NCBI GenBank assembly: GCA_026874595.1
Contig: CM049322.1
Coordinates: 30,755,340-30,819,339 of the forward strand
Origin: Sipunculus nudus
Lineage: Eukaryota > Annelida > Sipuncula > Golfingiida > Sipunculidae
DNA: 64,000 nt
Direction of reading: 5' to 3'
Shown here: positions 12,001 through 26,650 of the stretch, one piece after another
Layout: each line of letters starts with the position of its first letter
How positions within the stretch are numbered: position 1 is the stretch's first letter
Position numbers and translations under genes: made by a program
The notes under the pieces: model-generated
Seen by the model: only the letters and a program-made list of their open reading frames with translations
Database searches by the model: none
Told to the model about the DNA's origin: nothing

Positions 12001-15000
12001 GACAACACAAAGTAGAATAGTGTCCTCTGACCTTATACTCGTATTTTGCCCATAATCGAACTCGGGCGACATAATCTATTGGTAAGTGGATATGGTAAGT
12101 TTCGTAAAAATCCATCAAAGCCCCGGTAAGTTGTCGCGGCGAAAATAAAAGTTAACGGACGGGCAAACGGACGGACGGTGTAAATACCATAATACGTCCG
12201 GTCATAGACGGGAGTATGAAAATGAATGAGTGACTGTCTTTTCATACAGTATGGATAATTGTTAAGCAGTTTCAAATTTCTTTATCATCTGTTTTACGCG
12301 CAAAATGTAAATGTCAATGTGATGGGAAAATGTAACAGTCAATCATGTGTTTTTCAGATTTTCTGCATTAAGAAGGGGTATTACAACCGGGATTTGTGGC
12401 TCAGGGGTAGAGCGCAGGACGCAAAGCCGGGAGATCGTGAGTTCGAACCTCAGCCGAGGCGGTGAGGTTTTTCACGGTCGGCCCCTACCCAGGGTGAGCG
12501 CTCTGCAGGCTTTATGGGAAGGTCGTGCCCAAAGGCCATGTTTCATTCACAAACGAGAGCGCCTTTCCGGGGTCCTCGGTGGTATAATTACCAACCCAGG
12601 GCCCGCAGGTGCAGTAGTCAGCGGGTCTGGTTAACGCAAGGATATCAAATGAAAGGAAGTCCGAAACCAGAATGGAAATCTGCAGATGTACATATAATTA
12701 GTTAAGCTAGCATTAAAAAAATGAAGGCGGTTGCCTCCAACAAAAATATATTAAAAAAAAAAGAATGGGTATTACGGGCATCGCTTGTGGTACAGGTGTC
12801 TGTTTTATTGTGCACAGGAGTGTTACATGTGTCTGTTGACATTCTAATTCGTGTTAGGCAGGCCCTGGTTTATTGTGCGCAGGAGTGTCACATATGTCTG
12901 TTAGGCAGCATAGTTCGTTGCTATGGGAGATATGTGAGCTAGGCTCACGTGTGGTGTCTGAAGTGTAGAAACACAGCGTGCTATGTTCTAGATGTTTCAG
13001 GTCTGTTCATGTGCGTGTGTATTGTTCTTTGGGAATTTTCCATTTTCTAGTATTTTCGGATGAGAAGCTATAAATTAGGGGCTGTGTTTAGAGCCGGCAG
13101 GAAGGAAAAAAACAAGCAAGCACTAACAGTGTTACCTTCTCGTCAGTTTGTGGACCTTACCGATAACTGCAGTGGTCTCAGATATTTAACGGACTTAATA
13201 CTGATTTAATACGGACTCACTCAAGTTGCCTTTGGATTATTTCATTTTACATGGATCATTGGATTTAAACTACTCTTGTTTAGCTATGACATTGGTGGTA
13301 TCCAGATATCAAAGCCTAGGATTCGGACACTCTGGTACTGTACAATTTATTTGTTATACTTTGTAAGTATTGATTTAGTGTATTGTAATGTTAGGATTGT
13401 TTTAAGAATAAATTATAATGTTTGTTAACAAAAATACCCACTGATTTCTTTATTCATTCCCCTCGACATTTCACGCTGCGTAGTATTACAGAATCTGATT
13501 TTTTTTATATTCGTAACACAATTTATGCTCGTCACGACTACGTGATCTGTTGTTATTAGGTTGTCCATTGCAGATAAACTACTGGGTCATTGTTTGATTG
13601 GCAGGGCCACCCACTGGATCATCGTTAGTCTTTGATCCTACATTACCCTGGCTAGAAGGTAACACCTACCGCACTACCTGTCAGCTGAGTGATGTAGGTA
13701 ATCCAGCGTCTACATATTCCTGGTTTAAGGAAAACCAGAATCTACAGGCGCCGCCAGGAGCCGCCACCTTCAGTATCCCTGTTACAAAGAATGATCACAA
13801 CAAAGAAATAAGGTGCGAGGTCCAGAATCAACACATCGAGAACAGACCACCACAACAACCTGTCCAAGCCAAACAGAATCTTGATGTTCAGTGTAAGTAA
13901 AGCATTGGATGATAAAATTAATGGTTATACCACTGGTAGGAAAACTTGCTGCAAAAACTGAAACTTAAAGTATTAAAGTACGATATGTGCAAAGAACGAT
14001 CAGATCAACCGAGGGACAGTAATATCGTGAAACACCACTATAGCAGACAGTCAGAATACTGGACGATTTGTCCATTATGTTGGGGTTATGGAGGTCTGCC
14101 CCAGAGGTCGGCGGTCCTGAGGTCCAGATGTGAGACATAAACCATTATGACATGCATTAACCCAATATTATTAGCGTATAATAGCCTATATAAGCTTAAG
14201 ATGAAAGGTACAACAGTTGTACATTGTATGATTTGTAATTACATATATGGTACATGTATATGTACATATGGAAGAATTAAATATTACTATTTTTCTTTTG
14301 TTGTTTGATCAAAACTGTCAGCAATCTTTAGCTGTTGTTTAGCCATTAAAAAAATAACAGATATTCTGATAGTTTAAAGAAGGCCTATCAACTAGCATAT
14401 ATCACTCGCAACACACTAAAGGTGTGGGAGAAAAACACATTTATGCACACCATTGATATAAAAGTTGTATCCTGGGCGAGTAAAACATGGTCAACAAATG
14501 GCCGGCGGATGTTGATCTCAAACACAAGGAAAGGCGTCATTGCACACGCCACAGCCATCCTCTTTATCTAACCGCATACCACCAATGATGGTAAAAATGA
14601 AAATGATGAAATAGCAGTTCAAAACAGCGACATATCTGAACAAGGCAGCTAATCAGATTGCCACACCTTGTTCCATATTAACGGGTAAGGTGGTGACACT
14701 TACAATCATTTTTGTGTTGTGTGTACCAATGCCAGTATTTCAGCAGTGACGTTAGTGTAATTGGTGCATATACTCTAGTTTAAAATGTTCAGTGCTTGCA
14801 TTGTACATATACATGTCACATTGGTACGTAAAAAATAACGGTCCAGAATGGAAGCATTACATTAATTGTAAAGTTATTTCCAGTCCAATGTACAAAACCT
14901 TTTTTGAAATAGTAATTCAAGGAGTATTGGGGTAATTTAGCTTTTTAAAAGGAATTAATTTCCTTAAAAATAAATATAAAAAAAATTAATTAAAAAAAAA

Positions 15001-18000
15001 CAAACAAATATAATTAAACCCATCAGTACGCATACTTTGATAATATGGATAAAATTATGGATAAAAAAGATGCAACTTATAATTGTGGATTCTAAATGAA
15101 GTGTTCTTTTCAGATATTTATTGTTTGCAACTTTATAAAATATATAGTTGTTAAAAATAAATGCATCTGTGTTTATAATGTGAGATATCTGATCAAATTA
15201 AATGTTAATGCAATTTAGAAATGTGAATCAATTTATATTTTCAGATAAATATGTTACACTGCAAATGCATAAGGTTTATAAACTTGAAAATAATTTGATG
15301 TAAAAAAATGAGGATGAAATTCAAACATTTGTCTATTATTTTCCTGCCTTAGCAGGTTAGAATGGGAAATAAACTGATTGGCTTTGATTTTCGATCTGTC
15401 TGCCTATTTTAGCGAACCTGTGAGCTTATGCGATGGTGTGGCATCGTCCGTCGTCTGTACGTTAACCATACTATCTCGAAAACGGCAGGAGCTAGCATCA
15501 CAAAATTTTTGCAAAAATTAGTCATAAGAACTCTAACGAATTTTGCTAATTTATTTTTCCTAACTGCATTTCCTTAGATTTTATAGGGGAAAAGCTAAAA
15601 AATATCTTCTCCGTAACTGTTCAGCCAAATTGTCCAATATTTTCCAGAAATGATTACTGGAACAATCTCACTTCAGTTTGTTCGAATGGTTCAAGTTCGG
15701 TGATTTTTGGCCGACTTACAGGAAGTTGAACTTTGTCATCTGTCAAAAAAAGCATACTAAAATCTCAGTCTCAGATACGGCTGGAGCTATCATCAATAAA
15801 TTTCATGCAAATGTTGGTCACATGAGTCATATTTAAAATTGAGGTATTGGTGGCGCCACCTGCATCGACCTTTTCTGTACAGGAGTCATCAGTCATCAGT
15901 TCATTAATCAAAAATTTCTCCGGAATAGCAGGAGCTAGCATCCCCAAATTTTATGCTAAATCTGTCACATATAAAATATTGTGGGATTGAGAATTTTTTT
16001 AGGCGCCACCTGCATTAACTTACATTTAATGGGGAAAAAGCTAAAAAAAACTTGGAAAATCTTCTCTGAAATCATTCAACCAAATGGATCAATATTTCAC
16101 AAAAATGATCCCCGAGACCAGCTCTATAGTTTGTTCAAATGGTTTTGTTTTGATGAATTTTGGCCGAGTTACAGGAATTTGAAATTAGTCATTTGGCAAG
16201 TAAGCATACTGACATAACAATCTTAAAAAACAATAGAAGCTAGGATCACTAAATTTTTGCAAATGTTGGTCATGTGACTCCTAACTTTAACTTTAAGTTT
16301 TATGTCATAGATACCAATGTATTATACAACTCTCACATTAAACTACCACAATAAAGTAAAAGTTCATCTGACCGTACAATCCGTTGATTACTGATGATTT
16401 GCAAAAGGTCAGTTGGGGCATTATTTCAGCTATAATTAGATTCAATTCACGTACATTGACAGAGGCGGCATAGAGTCTGAAAGACGTCTTCATTGTTTGA
16501 TTACTATTATTTAAGAGAAATAATAAAGAACAATATATTTTATTGAATGATACATCCAATACATACCTGAATTTCACAAGGATTATAATCGTCAGGGGAC
16601 AGACCTTGCTTATTACGTCGAATACAGAAATATAAATAACATCAATCCTCTTCTCTATGTCCAAGGTTTTTAGCTCAGATGACTTATAGTCGTGGTCCAT
16701 TGTCCCTCTGTCCGTCTGTACGTCCGTCCGTTAGACTGGCACGTTTTGAAACCGTTGGACCTAAATCCAAAATTCGGTATACAGTTAGATGTCCCCAAAA
16801 TCTCCTACCATACCAGAATTGGGTCAATATGTCTTCGTTCCTTTGAGATATTTAGGAAAACTCTCAAATTTCTATTAAAAACCTATTATCACACTTCAGG
16901 ACTGCCTAATATTAAAACCACTGATCTGTTTTTCTTAATATTTACCAGAAGTAATCTCCTATATATTTCCTATATACATGCCAGACATTAAGTTCGTTTA
17001 GAATAATTTCTTTAAGTTATTGGCCCAAACATAGTGGACTTTGTAAAATATCAGGAAAAATATTTGCTTACTTAACATGAAAAAAGTTGAAACTTAAGAC
17101 TTTTCCCTCAAGTATATAACTTTGTTTATTTAAGATTCAATTGAAAACCCAAAATTAGATCTGAATTTTGTAAATTTTTTAGTTATTAGCATAAAAATAA
17201 TATCAGCACCTTAAACTGTGCCCGACTTTGACAATGGCACGTTTTTTTCCCCTGTGAGTACGAATGATTTAATTTTCACAGCATGTTAACATATATATTT
17301 AATTTGTTTAAATCTAAAATTTGAAAATAAAAGCTTAAAAAATTAGGCTAGTTATTGATTTTTTTCTTGAAGCTCTGATGTAGACATTTCCTTTGTCCAG
17401 ATACAGGAAGTCCATTCCTGGTCACTGGAAGTCAGCTATGCCAGGGTTTCTGATTTGTTATAGCCACTGGGGGAGATCCCCTGCTGTGACAGGGGTACAG
17501 TTATTCTAACATCACCATCCTAATCCCCTTCTTATCCCCGGCAAACCCAACCCACCAAGTGTTGTGCAGTAATTCTTATTGTTTTCACTGTGTCTCCTTA
17601 ATTGAAATGCTGTTTCCACTCCAATATACAAAAAACTTTCCTTAAAAAAGTAATTCAAGTAGTGATCCAGAAGATGCCATGTTGTGTTTAATGATTTTAA
17701 CAAATATAATTAAACCCATCAGTATGCATTAATTTATAAAATATGAAGCAAATTATGCATAAATAAAGGCACAATTTAAATTTGTGAAATCTGAATCAAG
17801 TATTATATTTAGATATTTATTGTTTTGTAAATTTAAAAGATAATATTTTTTTTCTAAAAAATAAATATATATTTGTATGCATGATGTGGTGTTGTCTGAC
17901 AAGATTAAGATTTATGATAATGCAATTTAGAAAGATGAATCAACTTTTATATTCAGATATATATGTTATATTGGAGATGTATAGCAATATAAACTTATAA

Positions 18001-21000
18001 TAAAATAAATTGATGTGATGAAAAATTAGGATCTAATACAAACATTTGTACATGATTTTCCTGCCTCAGCAGATTTTGTTGGAGTTCAGGCTTTGTTTGC
18101 CCTGTATGTTAAGTATGTAAATGCAGAAATGTTGTTAATCCCACCATCACTCTCTCCCCCCCCCACCCTCTGCTGCCATTGATTCCTGTGCACTGGGACA
18201 TAGGTTTTTATTGCAAATGTGTAAAATTTATTTAATTAAAAAATAACTGGATTAGAAAAATTAAGATCTTATTGAAATGTATTCTTGCCTTAGGAGAATA
18301 AACCAATAAGTGATCAGCTATGTGTGTCCATCATCTCCCCATTATAATTAAATAAAAATTAATTATGAAATTTTTCCTATATGCACTGTTGAAATAACTT
18401 TCACATGCTCTTTGTGTATGGAATTAAACTATCTAAGTCTGAAATTTGAAAGCAACTTATATATTAAGTTGTGTATTATTGCAGATGTTAAACTTAAAAT
18501 AAAATGATATAATAAATAAATTAAGAAATAATTGAAACTTAATATATTATCAGCCTTGTTTGTCTACCAGACTGTCTGTGCTTTTTTAAATATTAAGTTA
18601 TTGTGAATGAACTTTTTTATCCTGTAAGCATTTTTGAATTAAGTAAAAATCCTATGTATACACACTATAATAATACAGATATGTTGTAACTCCCATCAAT
18701 CCACACCCCATCCCCCCCCACCACCATAACCACCAAGAAGTCCTTTCATCTGTAGAACGGAGACATTAGTTATATTTCAACTGTATACATTTCATAAAAT
18801 AAAGAAATACACACATTTAATGATATATATTGAAAAATGGATTCAATTGAACATCTGTGAAAACTACTGAACAGTCAACAGTTAATTAAAAAGCCAACTA
18901 ATGATCATGGTAATAGTACAGATCATTTGTTCAAAAACTGCTCACATGCTTCAGTTTCAACATTAGGTAACAGGTCAGGTCACAAAATATTATTTGCAAC
19001 AATCTCTTGCTCATCAATACAAACCAATCATATCAAACAACCTTGGCCTATATTACCTCTTCCTCTCACACTATCTCCATTTGATATTATTTTAGATTTT
19101 AACCTTCAAGTTCAACTTCAGCTGAGCACAGTGACCCATGGGTCCCTTGTTTTATCCAAACATTACATAAATTGAGTTAAACACGTTCATCTTATAATAC
19201 AGATTATATTACCACACAAAACTAGCATTTGTCTATCCCCTCTTCCAAATCATATTTTGTGATCATATTATACAGCTGAGCACCGTGACCCATGGGTCCC
19301 TTGTTTTTTGTATCCTGGTGTCACCGAGGCCTGGTGTCTACTGCACCCGCAGGTCCTGGATGTGTAATCATTTTCATTGCTGGGTCATAACACGAGGAAC
19401 CCTCCCAAAGAGGCACTCGTTTGTGAGTGATACTAGGCTGTGGGGCACAGGCTTCCCATTAAGCCTGCAGAGCACTCATCCTGGGTTAGGATCAACTGTG
19501 AAAATCTTACCCCCTCGGCGGAGATTTCAACTCAAGACCTCCTAGCTTTGAGTCCTGTGCTTTACCCCTGATCCACAGAAGTCAGTCCACATCAGCTTTG
19601 CACTATAACAGTTCAAATTTCTCACATGCCAAAGTTTTGTACGTTATGATGGGCAGCTGTCTGAGTGTCAGACCTTGGATATATTAACATTATAACATGT
19701 ATTTTCTCAATATTAATAGCCACTATGTTGGTATTATATGCCAATTTGAATTATGTTATTATAAATTTTTGATTATTATTTTTTTTTTATTTTTTATCTG
19801 GCTTTTATTTGGTCATTCATATCATTATTTTTGGAGGCATGTTTTCTGACATTGATTATTTGTTCCTGGACTTACTTGCAGTTAGACCTGGCGCGGTTTC
19901 CTTATATCTGAAATTCTTAATTAGTCATTCTTTTAGTTATCTTAAAACAATCGTAGATTTAATAAAATGATTTCTGACATATCGTCTTAGGTTTGTTAAC
20001 ATCTTCCCGTGTCGCAAATTGATTAAGAGGAATGCATTTGTGATATTCTATGTCGCTTGTGATTGACCAGTGCGACTCATATCCGTGCATGATAAATATC
20101 TGTGATTGGGCCGTCGCGGGGTCATTGGAGGTAACATAAAGTGAATTTATCAGTCGCCATAACAGGTGCATAATTAAGATCTGTGGTTAACTTTGTCTAA
20201 AATCAAAGAGCATCCCCCCCACCACACAACACAACGGTCCTGCGAGAGGTCATAATAAGGATTCTTTCGTGTGAAACACGGTCCGGTCAAGGGCTTATGT
20301 TGTAATATGGCCCGAATTCACCTCTATCAAAGCTTTGCATAATGAAAACACCTGAAATGAGTCTTTTGAGCCTGAAATGGTTAGGATACCTGACATATCA
20401 AAGTTACAGATTACAATATTAATGTAATTGCAGTGAAAATGACTCGTGTTTCACATTCTTGACTACTGTCAAATGTATGAGAAAGTTTTGAGTGGTAAGA
20501 GGTGTACCGGAAGCAAGAGCTACTCTCAGTTACAAGTTGTTGTTCTCTACTCAGGCCAGAGCGGCTGCTTTAGGGTCCATTAGCGGGGTTGATTTTAACA
20601 GATGGACAGACAAAATGGCTATTTTCTCTGAACAGCAGGTTGTCCGCGCAAGAGGGGTTCTTTAAATAGTATAACAAAATTTAATCGCCCTAAGGACTGT
20701 CTGTTAGGAGAGGAGTCCGCGTGAAGGGGTTCTTAAAGTTATAAACTTATTTGATCGGATCAAGGACTGCCCCTTAAGAGAGGTGTTTGCATTCAGAGGT
20801 TTCTCTGTGTTTGAATATGACCAGTATATTAGATTAAGAAAAAACTGTAAACACTATTAACAAATTAACTCTATGTAACGGACTCTGTTCAGTGGATGTG
20901 GAGTCTCTACGTTTATCCATGCAGAGCAAATTAATTTGTTTTGCAACTGATGAAATTGATATGAACATTAAATGAATCATATTCACATGTAACTTAATTT

Positions 21001-24000
21001 GTAGTTAACAAAATGCTCTTTTGTATATTCAGGGTAAACCTGCCTTATTGAAAACAAATGTAGACTGGTTTAATGCAGAGGTATTAACGAAATTGTATCA
21101 TGAGTTTATTATCACTTGCATTTAATGCATTCATTGTTTATTCCTTTTGTTATTTACAGTTGCCCCCAGTGTAAGCTTGACGCCTGATCAGGATGAAATT
21201 GCAAAGAAAGAAGATGAGGATCTAACTCTCGAGTGCTCCTCAGATTCAAACCCTATAGCACAGCACCAGCATTATAAATGGATACATCAGAGGGGAGGAT
21301 CACCAGTCAGGGAGCATCCAGGCCAAAAGATCTGGGTACTGGGACCAGTCAAGAAGGAAACGGCCGGTACCTACACATGTGAGGTGGCTGTACCAATTAC
21401 CCATCCAGAGTTAACAACATTGTCAGGAAACAAACAGACTTATCTGGTTGTGCAGTGTAAGAATGTGGTATACCATTATTTATTAGAGTAATGCATTCCT
21501 TTTCATAAAGATTACACAGGTTTCCTTGTGCTACCATGTTCCCGTTTATATATTGAACTAACTAAGACATGCTTGAATGAAAGTCATGACATACACAAAT
21601 ACGTTTAGTGAATAGAATTGTAAAGAATAAGTAGTATCTGAAATGAGGTTAAGCTGTTTTACAACACTTATTCTATTTCTGATTTACATGACACTGGTTA
21701 ATATTGTCTTCATAATCCAACACTTTTAAAACCGTAAAAACAGATGTTTATTCTTTGTTTGCTTCTGTGTGCATTTCTGTTAAAGAGCGAGAATGAACCC
21801 AATACATTTTTCAATGGACACAAGACTTTCGAATGACTTTGGTTAATGATTTTTTTGTAAGATCAGTTTATCCAGATTCATTCAAAGTTACTTGTGTACT
21901 TTTAATGGTTGTAGACCTTCACTTGAACACCCCGAGTCCCACGCAGGAGGTGGCAGAGTATGAGTCCGTGAAAGTGACCTGTACAGCAGATGCTGTGCCA
22001 GCTGAGAGTGTACAGTTCCTCCCATGGTTAAACAGCAACAGAGGAATAGTTACACCCCTCCTCAGTAACTTCTCCAACCAAAGTATAGCGGTGCTTGCGT
22101 TTACATCAATACAGTACTACAACAGCGGTAACTACACCTGTAAAGCTCATAATGACCAAGATCCTGAGAAAATGGCAGCTCAGCAAGTCAGAGTTAGATG
22201 TGAGTACCATTTCAGATTCAATTAGCTGATTAAACAGTTAATCTAATGCTGATGATGTAGACAAATCTTGAATACCCAATCACTCCAAAATATATTTCAT
22301 GGATCATTCTCAAATTTTGCAAGATGATAGATATTGGTGATAGGACATTTCCTATTTATTTTCCTTTTTATCCAGTATTCTTCTGAGCTTGTACCTTTTG
22401 AGAACAGCTAGGCCTTTAGTGATATCTGGATGTGAAGGCAATAGAGTATAATTGTATTTCACAATTCATGAACTCATGGTTACCTCATAGGCTGGCACTC
22501 ATGCACAACCAGAACAAAGCAACACTAATAAGATGACACCTGACACATTCCTGAACCCTTCACATTTTTGGAAAATTTACAGTTTTTGTTTCCCTAGTAC
22601 CAGGAAACGATGATGGTCTCAGTTGCTTTAAAAAATTAATGGATTATTCATAAGGTAGAACCTGGCCACTCACAAAATTTTATTCAAATACATTTATAAC
22701 TTTTAAGCCATCTAAGACGGGACATATTAGGGTATATATATGGTTTGTCAATCCTTTTAACTTTGATCGTTTTAATTATGACTTGCCAGGCCTTTGATGA
22801 ATTTTCAGGAAACTACTTACAATACATTTCCTGCCCGAATTTAAACTAAACTTAAGGTTGATTCCTTGTGAAATCAATGCATATTTAATGAGGTCAGAGG
22901 TCACCAGACTAGTGAAGTAGCACTGTTTCTCTGCAAATCATGATGATGCTCCAGATTGTTGTAAACCGTTTTATTCGCTCAGCGCCCTATAAGTCATCTG
23001 AGCTATAGACATTGTCCTTTTTCTGTTGTCCAACTGTCTGACCGTCCATCCGTTAACAGGGCATGTTTTAAAACGGTAAGACCTAAGAATCCAAAATCTT
23101 GCATAGAGTTAGATGTCCCCTAAATCTCCTACCCGACCAAACATTTAGTCATTTTTTAAAAACCAGCAGGAACCACAGAGGCTCCTCGCGCCACCCATTC
23201 CTTCAACACACAGGACTAATAAGATTATTTTATAATTGTATCCTCCAAAACAGAGTTTTAAGAATACTATGTTATTTAGGCGCCGCCGCCGCAAAGGTAT
23301 TCGAAGAACTTCTCCGTAACCACTAAGCAGAATTTTATGAAACTCAGAAATATGATCAGGTCACATTTGAACTGCTGCGACCTATTTTTGGGTTGACCTC
23401 TGACCTTTCCTCTCTGCACAGCGTCCATCTATGTGTCTGTTTTCACACACAAACTCACATATCTTGGGACTAGTTTGATCAGTCAGGCTGAAAACTTGCA
23501 CGAGTGCAGCTCTTTGGTAGCTCTTTGTCATTATGGCGCCATATTCAACCACTTTTGCACAAGGTCCATCTGTTTGTCTGCCTTGGGCTAAAATTACTCG
23601 TATCTCGGCAGTGGTTTGACTTATCCGCCTGAAATTTTGTATGTGTGTACATCCCGGATAGTGTTCTAGTTTATATGACAGGTGGCGCCAACGACAATCA
23701 TGTTTATGCTACAGACATCCATGCTTATATCTCAGGACTGGTTTGACGTATTGGCCTGAAATCGTGCATGTGTAGATCTTACATAGCTCTTTATCATACA
23801 CAAAACTGGTATCGCCACCTACAATTGTTTTTGCAAGTTGTCCATCTTTTTGTCTGCCTTAGGTTAAAATCACTCACATATCAGCAGTGGTTTGACTGAT
23901 CTGCCTGAAATCTTGCATCTATATACACCTTGGATAGATTTCTCGTTTATTTGACAGGTGGCTCTACCTATGATCATGTTTAACTGATGATTATAAGAAT

Positions 24001-26453
24001 AATTCAGGACCGGTTTGACATATCGGCCTGAGTTATTACATAGCTATTACATAGCTATTATCATACACAAAACTGTTTGCGCCATCTACAACTATTTTTT
24101 TAAAGGGGACATCTGATTGTCCTATTGGGGTTAAAAAATCACTTGCATCTCGGCAGTGGTATTACTGATCCACCTGAAATTTAGCATGTGTATACATCTT
24201 AGATAGCTTTCTTGTTCAAATGACAGGCGGTGTCACCTGCAATCATGTTAATGTGGCAGACATCCATGCTCATATGCAACACATCTCACTGTTTACCACT
24301 CAATCCATGAATCGTTTCAGACCACTCTGATTTCGGCGAATACACGTAGTCGCATGTCGACTTTCCGTAGTCTAGTTTCAATGTCAAATTCAATTTTTGT
24401 TGAGCCTTGAACGCTTTTGAAATTTTGTTAAACAAAAAATTGTTGGGACTTGAATCCCACTATTCAAATGTGATAAAATATTAGTATCTGATGTGAGTGC
24501 TAATTGACATGTTTTAAGACTTAAAGGATATAAATAATTAGTAGCATTTCTTTCATATCGCTTAAAGATAGAAGGGCCCTAATATGAATAACACTTTAGT
24601 TAATCAGGAATATCGGGCAAACTTCTGTGGTATTATATATTTAGCTATTGAAAACTCAATAACTTTCACTTACATTCAAAATGTGTCCTTTCATATAACA
24701 CTTAGGCCCATTTTTTCCTTATTGCATCATTCAATGGTTTCAGGCCACACAGTGAAAATGCAATTTATGCCTGATTGGCTTGTTTTAACATGCTTATTAA
24801 ATTTTGTTTATGCACATTTTAATTTGCTTACAGCATTTTATTCCAGTTAATAGATTAATGTTCAACATTATACTTTGTAGTGCTGTATCAATATACCGAC
24901 ACATATCGATACGCCACATCGATACGGTTACCGAAACGCTTTACATGCTGTATCGTCGTATCGATGAAACGCAAGTTCTGTAAAACCCTCGCCTAATACT
25001 AAAATTTTAACTACATAAATTTTAAAGCTGAAGCTACTTTTGTTCCTGATGCTGGCCTTTGATGGTTAAATAAGATCACAGGATTGTCGTATGATCGTCT
25101 AAAGATGAGGGGTTTAGAACACTTGTCGGTGCTTCCATGACAAGCCGGCGTGTGAGCTATGATAGACCGATATTGCGATCGGTCCTTCTTAGTGGTGAAA
25201 TCGATGCTCATTTTATTTATTTCTACCATTAAAACATGTATTGCATGTTTTTACATTGTGTGCAGTAGGGCATGTATTTCACTTATTGACTTATATTCAC
25301 TTATTGATTATTAAGCGCCCCATATCGGAGCTTATTGTTTTACCGGCACCGTGTCCGCGACCGTGTCCACGTCCGCTTTGTCTAGAGGCTTTTTTCTCAG
25401 AAGTGCTGCCACCTATCAAAATTTTATCGTAATCCTGCACTAGAAAGGCAACAGTTTTTTTCTTGGTTGTGTGACCTTTACGTTCAAGGTCAGCTCATAC
25501 TGGAATATAACCTTACTTGACCGTTAGCGCGATAGCAGCCAGAGTTTTCATTGATTTGCTTATTACTTTTTCAAAAGCATCGCCTTATGTCTTGCTCGAA
25601 TGCTTTAAAGACTTTTCGTTTATGTGATTTTTAGTGATTAGCTAACTTCTTATGTGCTGCATATTTTTCTTCAAAACGCTACATGCACTGCCATGACCAT
25701 ATTCTGTGATGTGTTCGAAAACTAGTGACCTTGATTTTTGATCTTCAAGGTCATTTCGCACATTTAATATTTATAGCCATTATTGCACTTGGCCATTGTT
25801 AGCAGCTGGACAGGCATTGTCACTAGCTCCATTACATTGTGAGGTCTGGTGCATTGTGTTGTGAGGTAAGCCATTCTGAATAGGCTTTTATATTAGGATT
25901 ATTCTTGAGTCTTGGGTCTGTCAGAATGTGCTTTTCTCCAAGTCAAGTTTCTATATTTTTTCAGAGGTGAGTTTTCATTTTGATGGAAAGAAAATGAATC
26001 AATAATAATTGCTTCTTTTTATTTTTCTATATACAATAATAATTGTTGGTTTTGATAAGAACTAAATTCCTTTTAATACATAAGAAATGCCATTATATAT
26101 GTATGTGTGTGCTGAATATACAATACTATACAATTCCAATTCTAATTCCAATACAATGTGGGCATTGTTATTTCTTTGCATCTCACTAAATCTGTTGGCT
26201 TTTCAGGGGCTCGTCCAATGTGACGGTAAACTTTGTGGCCCAGGGAATAAGCTCACCAAAGTGTGACTCTTGGGATAATTAGTCTTATTCTGATAGCAGA
26301 ACGCTATTAAGAGGGGGTGTGTTATGGGGTGACATAAAAGCGGACCGAACGGTTTCGCTAGTGTAACTTGTTTCTCTAGCGAAGTGGTTGGTACGCCGGA
26401 ATAATTTGTCCCCTGAATAATTTGTCTTCGTAACAATATATATATATATATAT

Positions 26454-26488
<35 letters not shown>

Positions 26489-26617
26489 CAAATTGTATAT
26501 ATATATATCTATATATATGTGTATATATATACACATATATGTATGTATATATATATATGTGTATATATGTATGTGTATATATCTAAATGTGTGTATATAT
26601 ATTTATATGCATGTATG

Positions 26618-26650
<33 letters not shown>

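Noticed and set aside
12395-12460. tRNA-like sequence with box A and box B
   Set aside because: It is the head of a SINE with a shared body and tail in four other copies. The same applies to the promoter parts at 19.55, 33.9, 40.4 and 52.0 kb.
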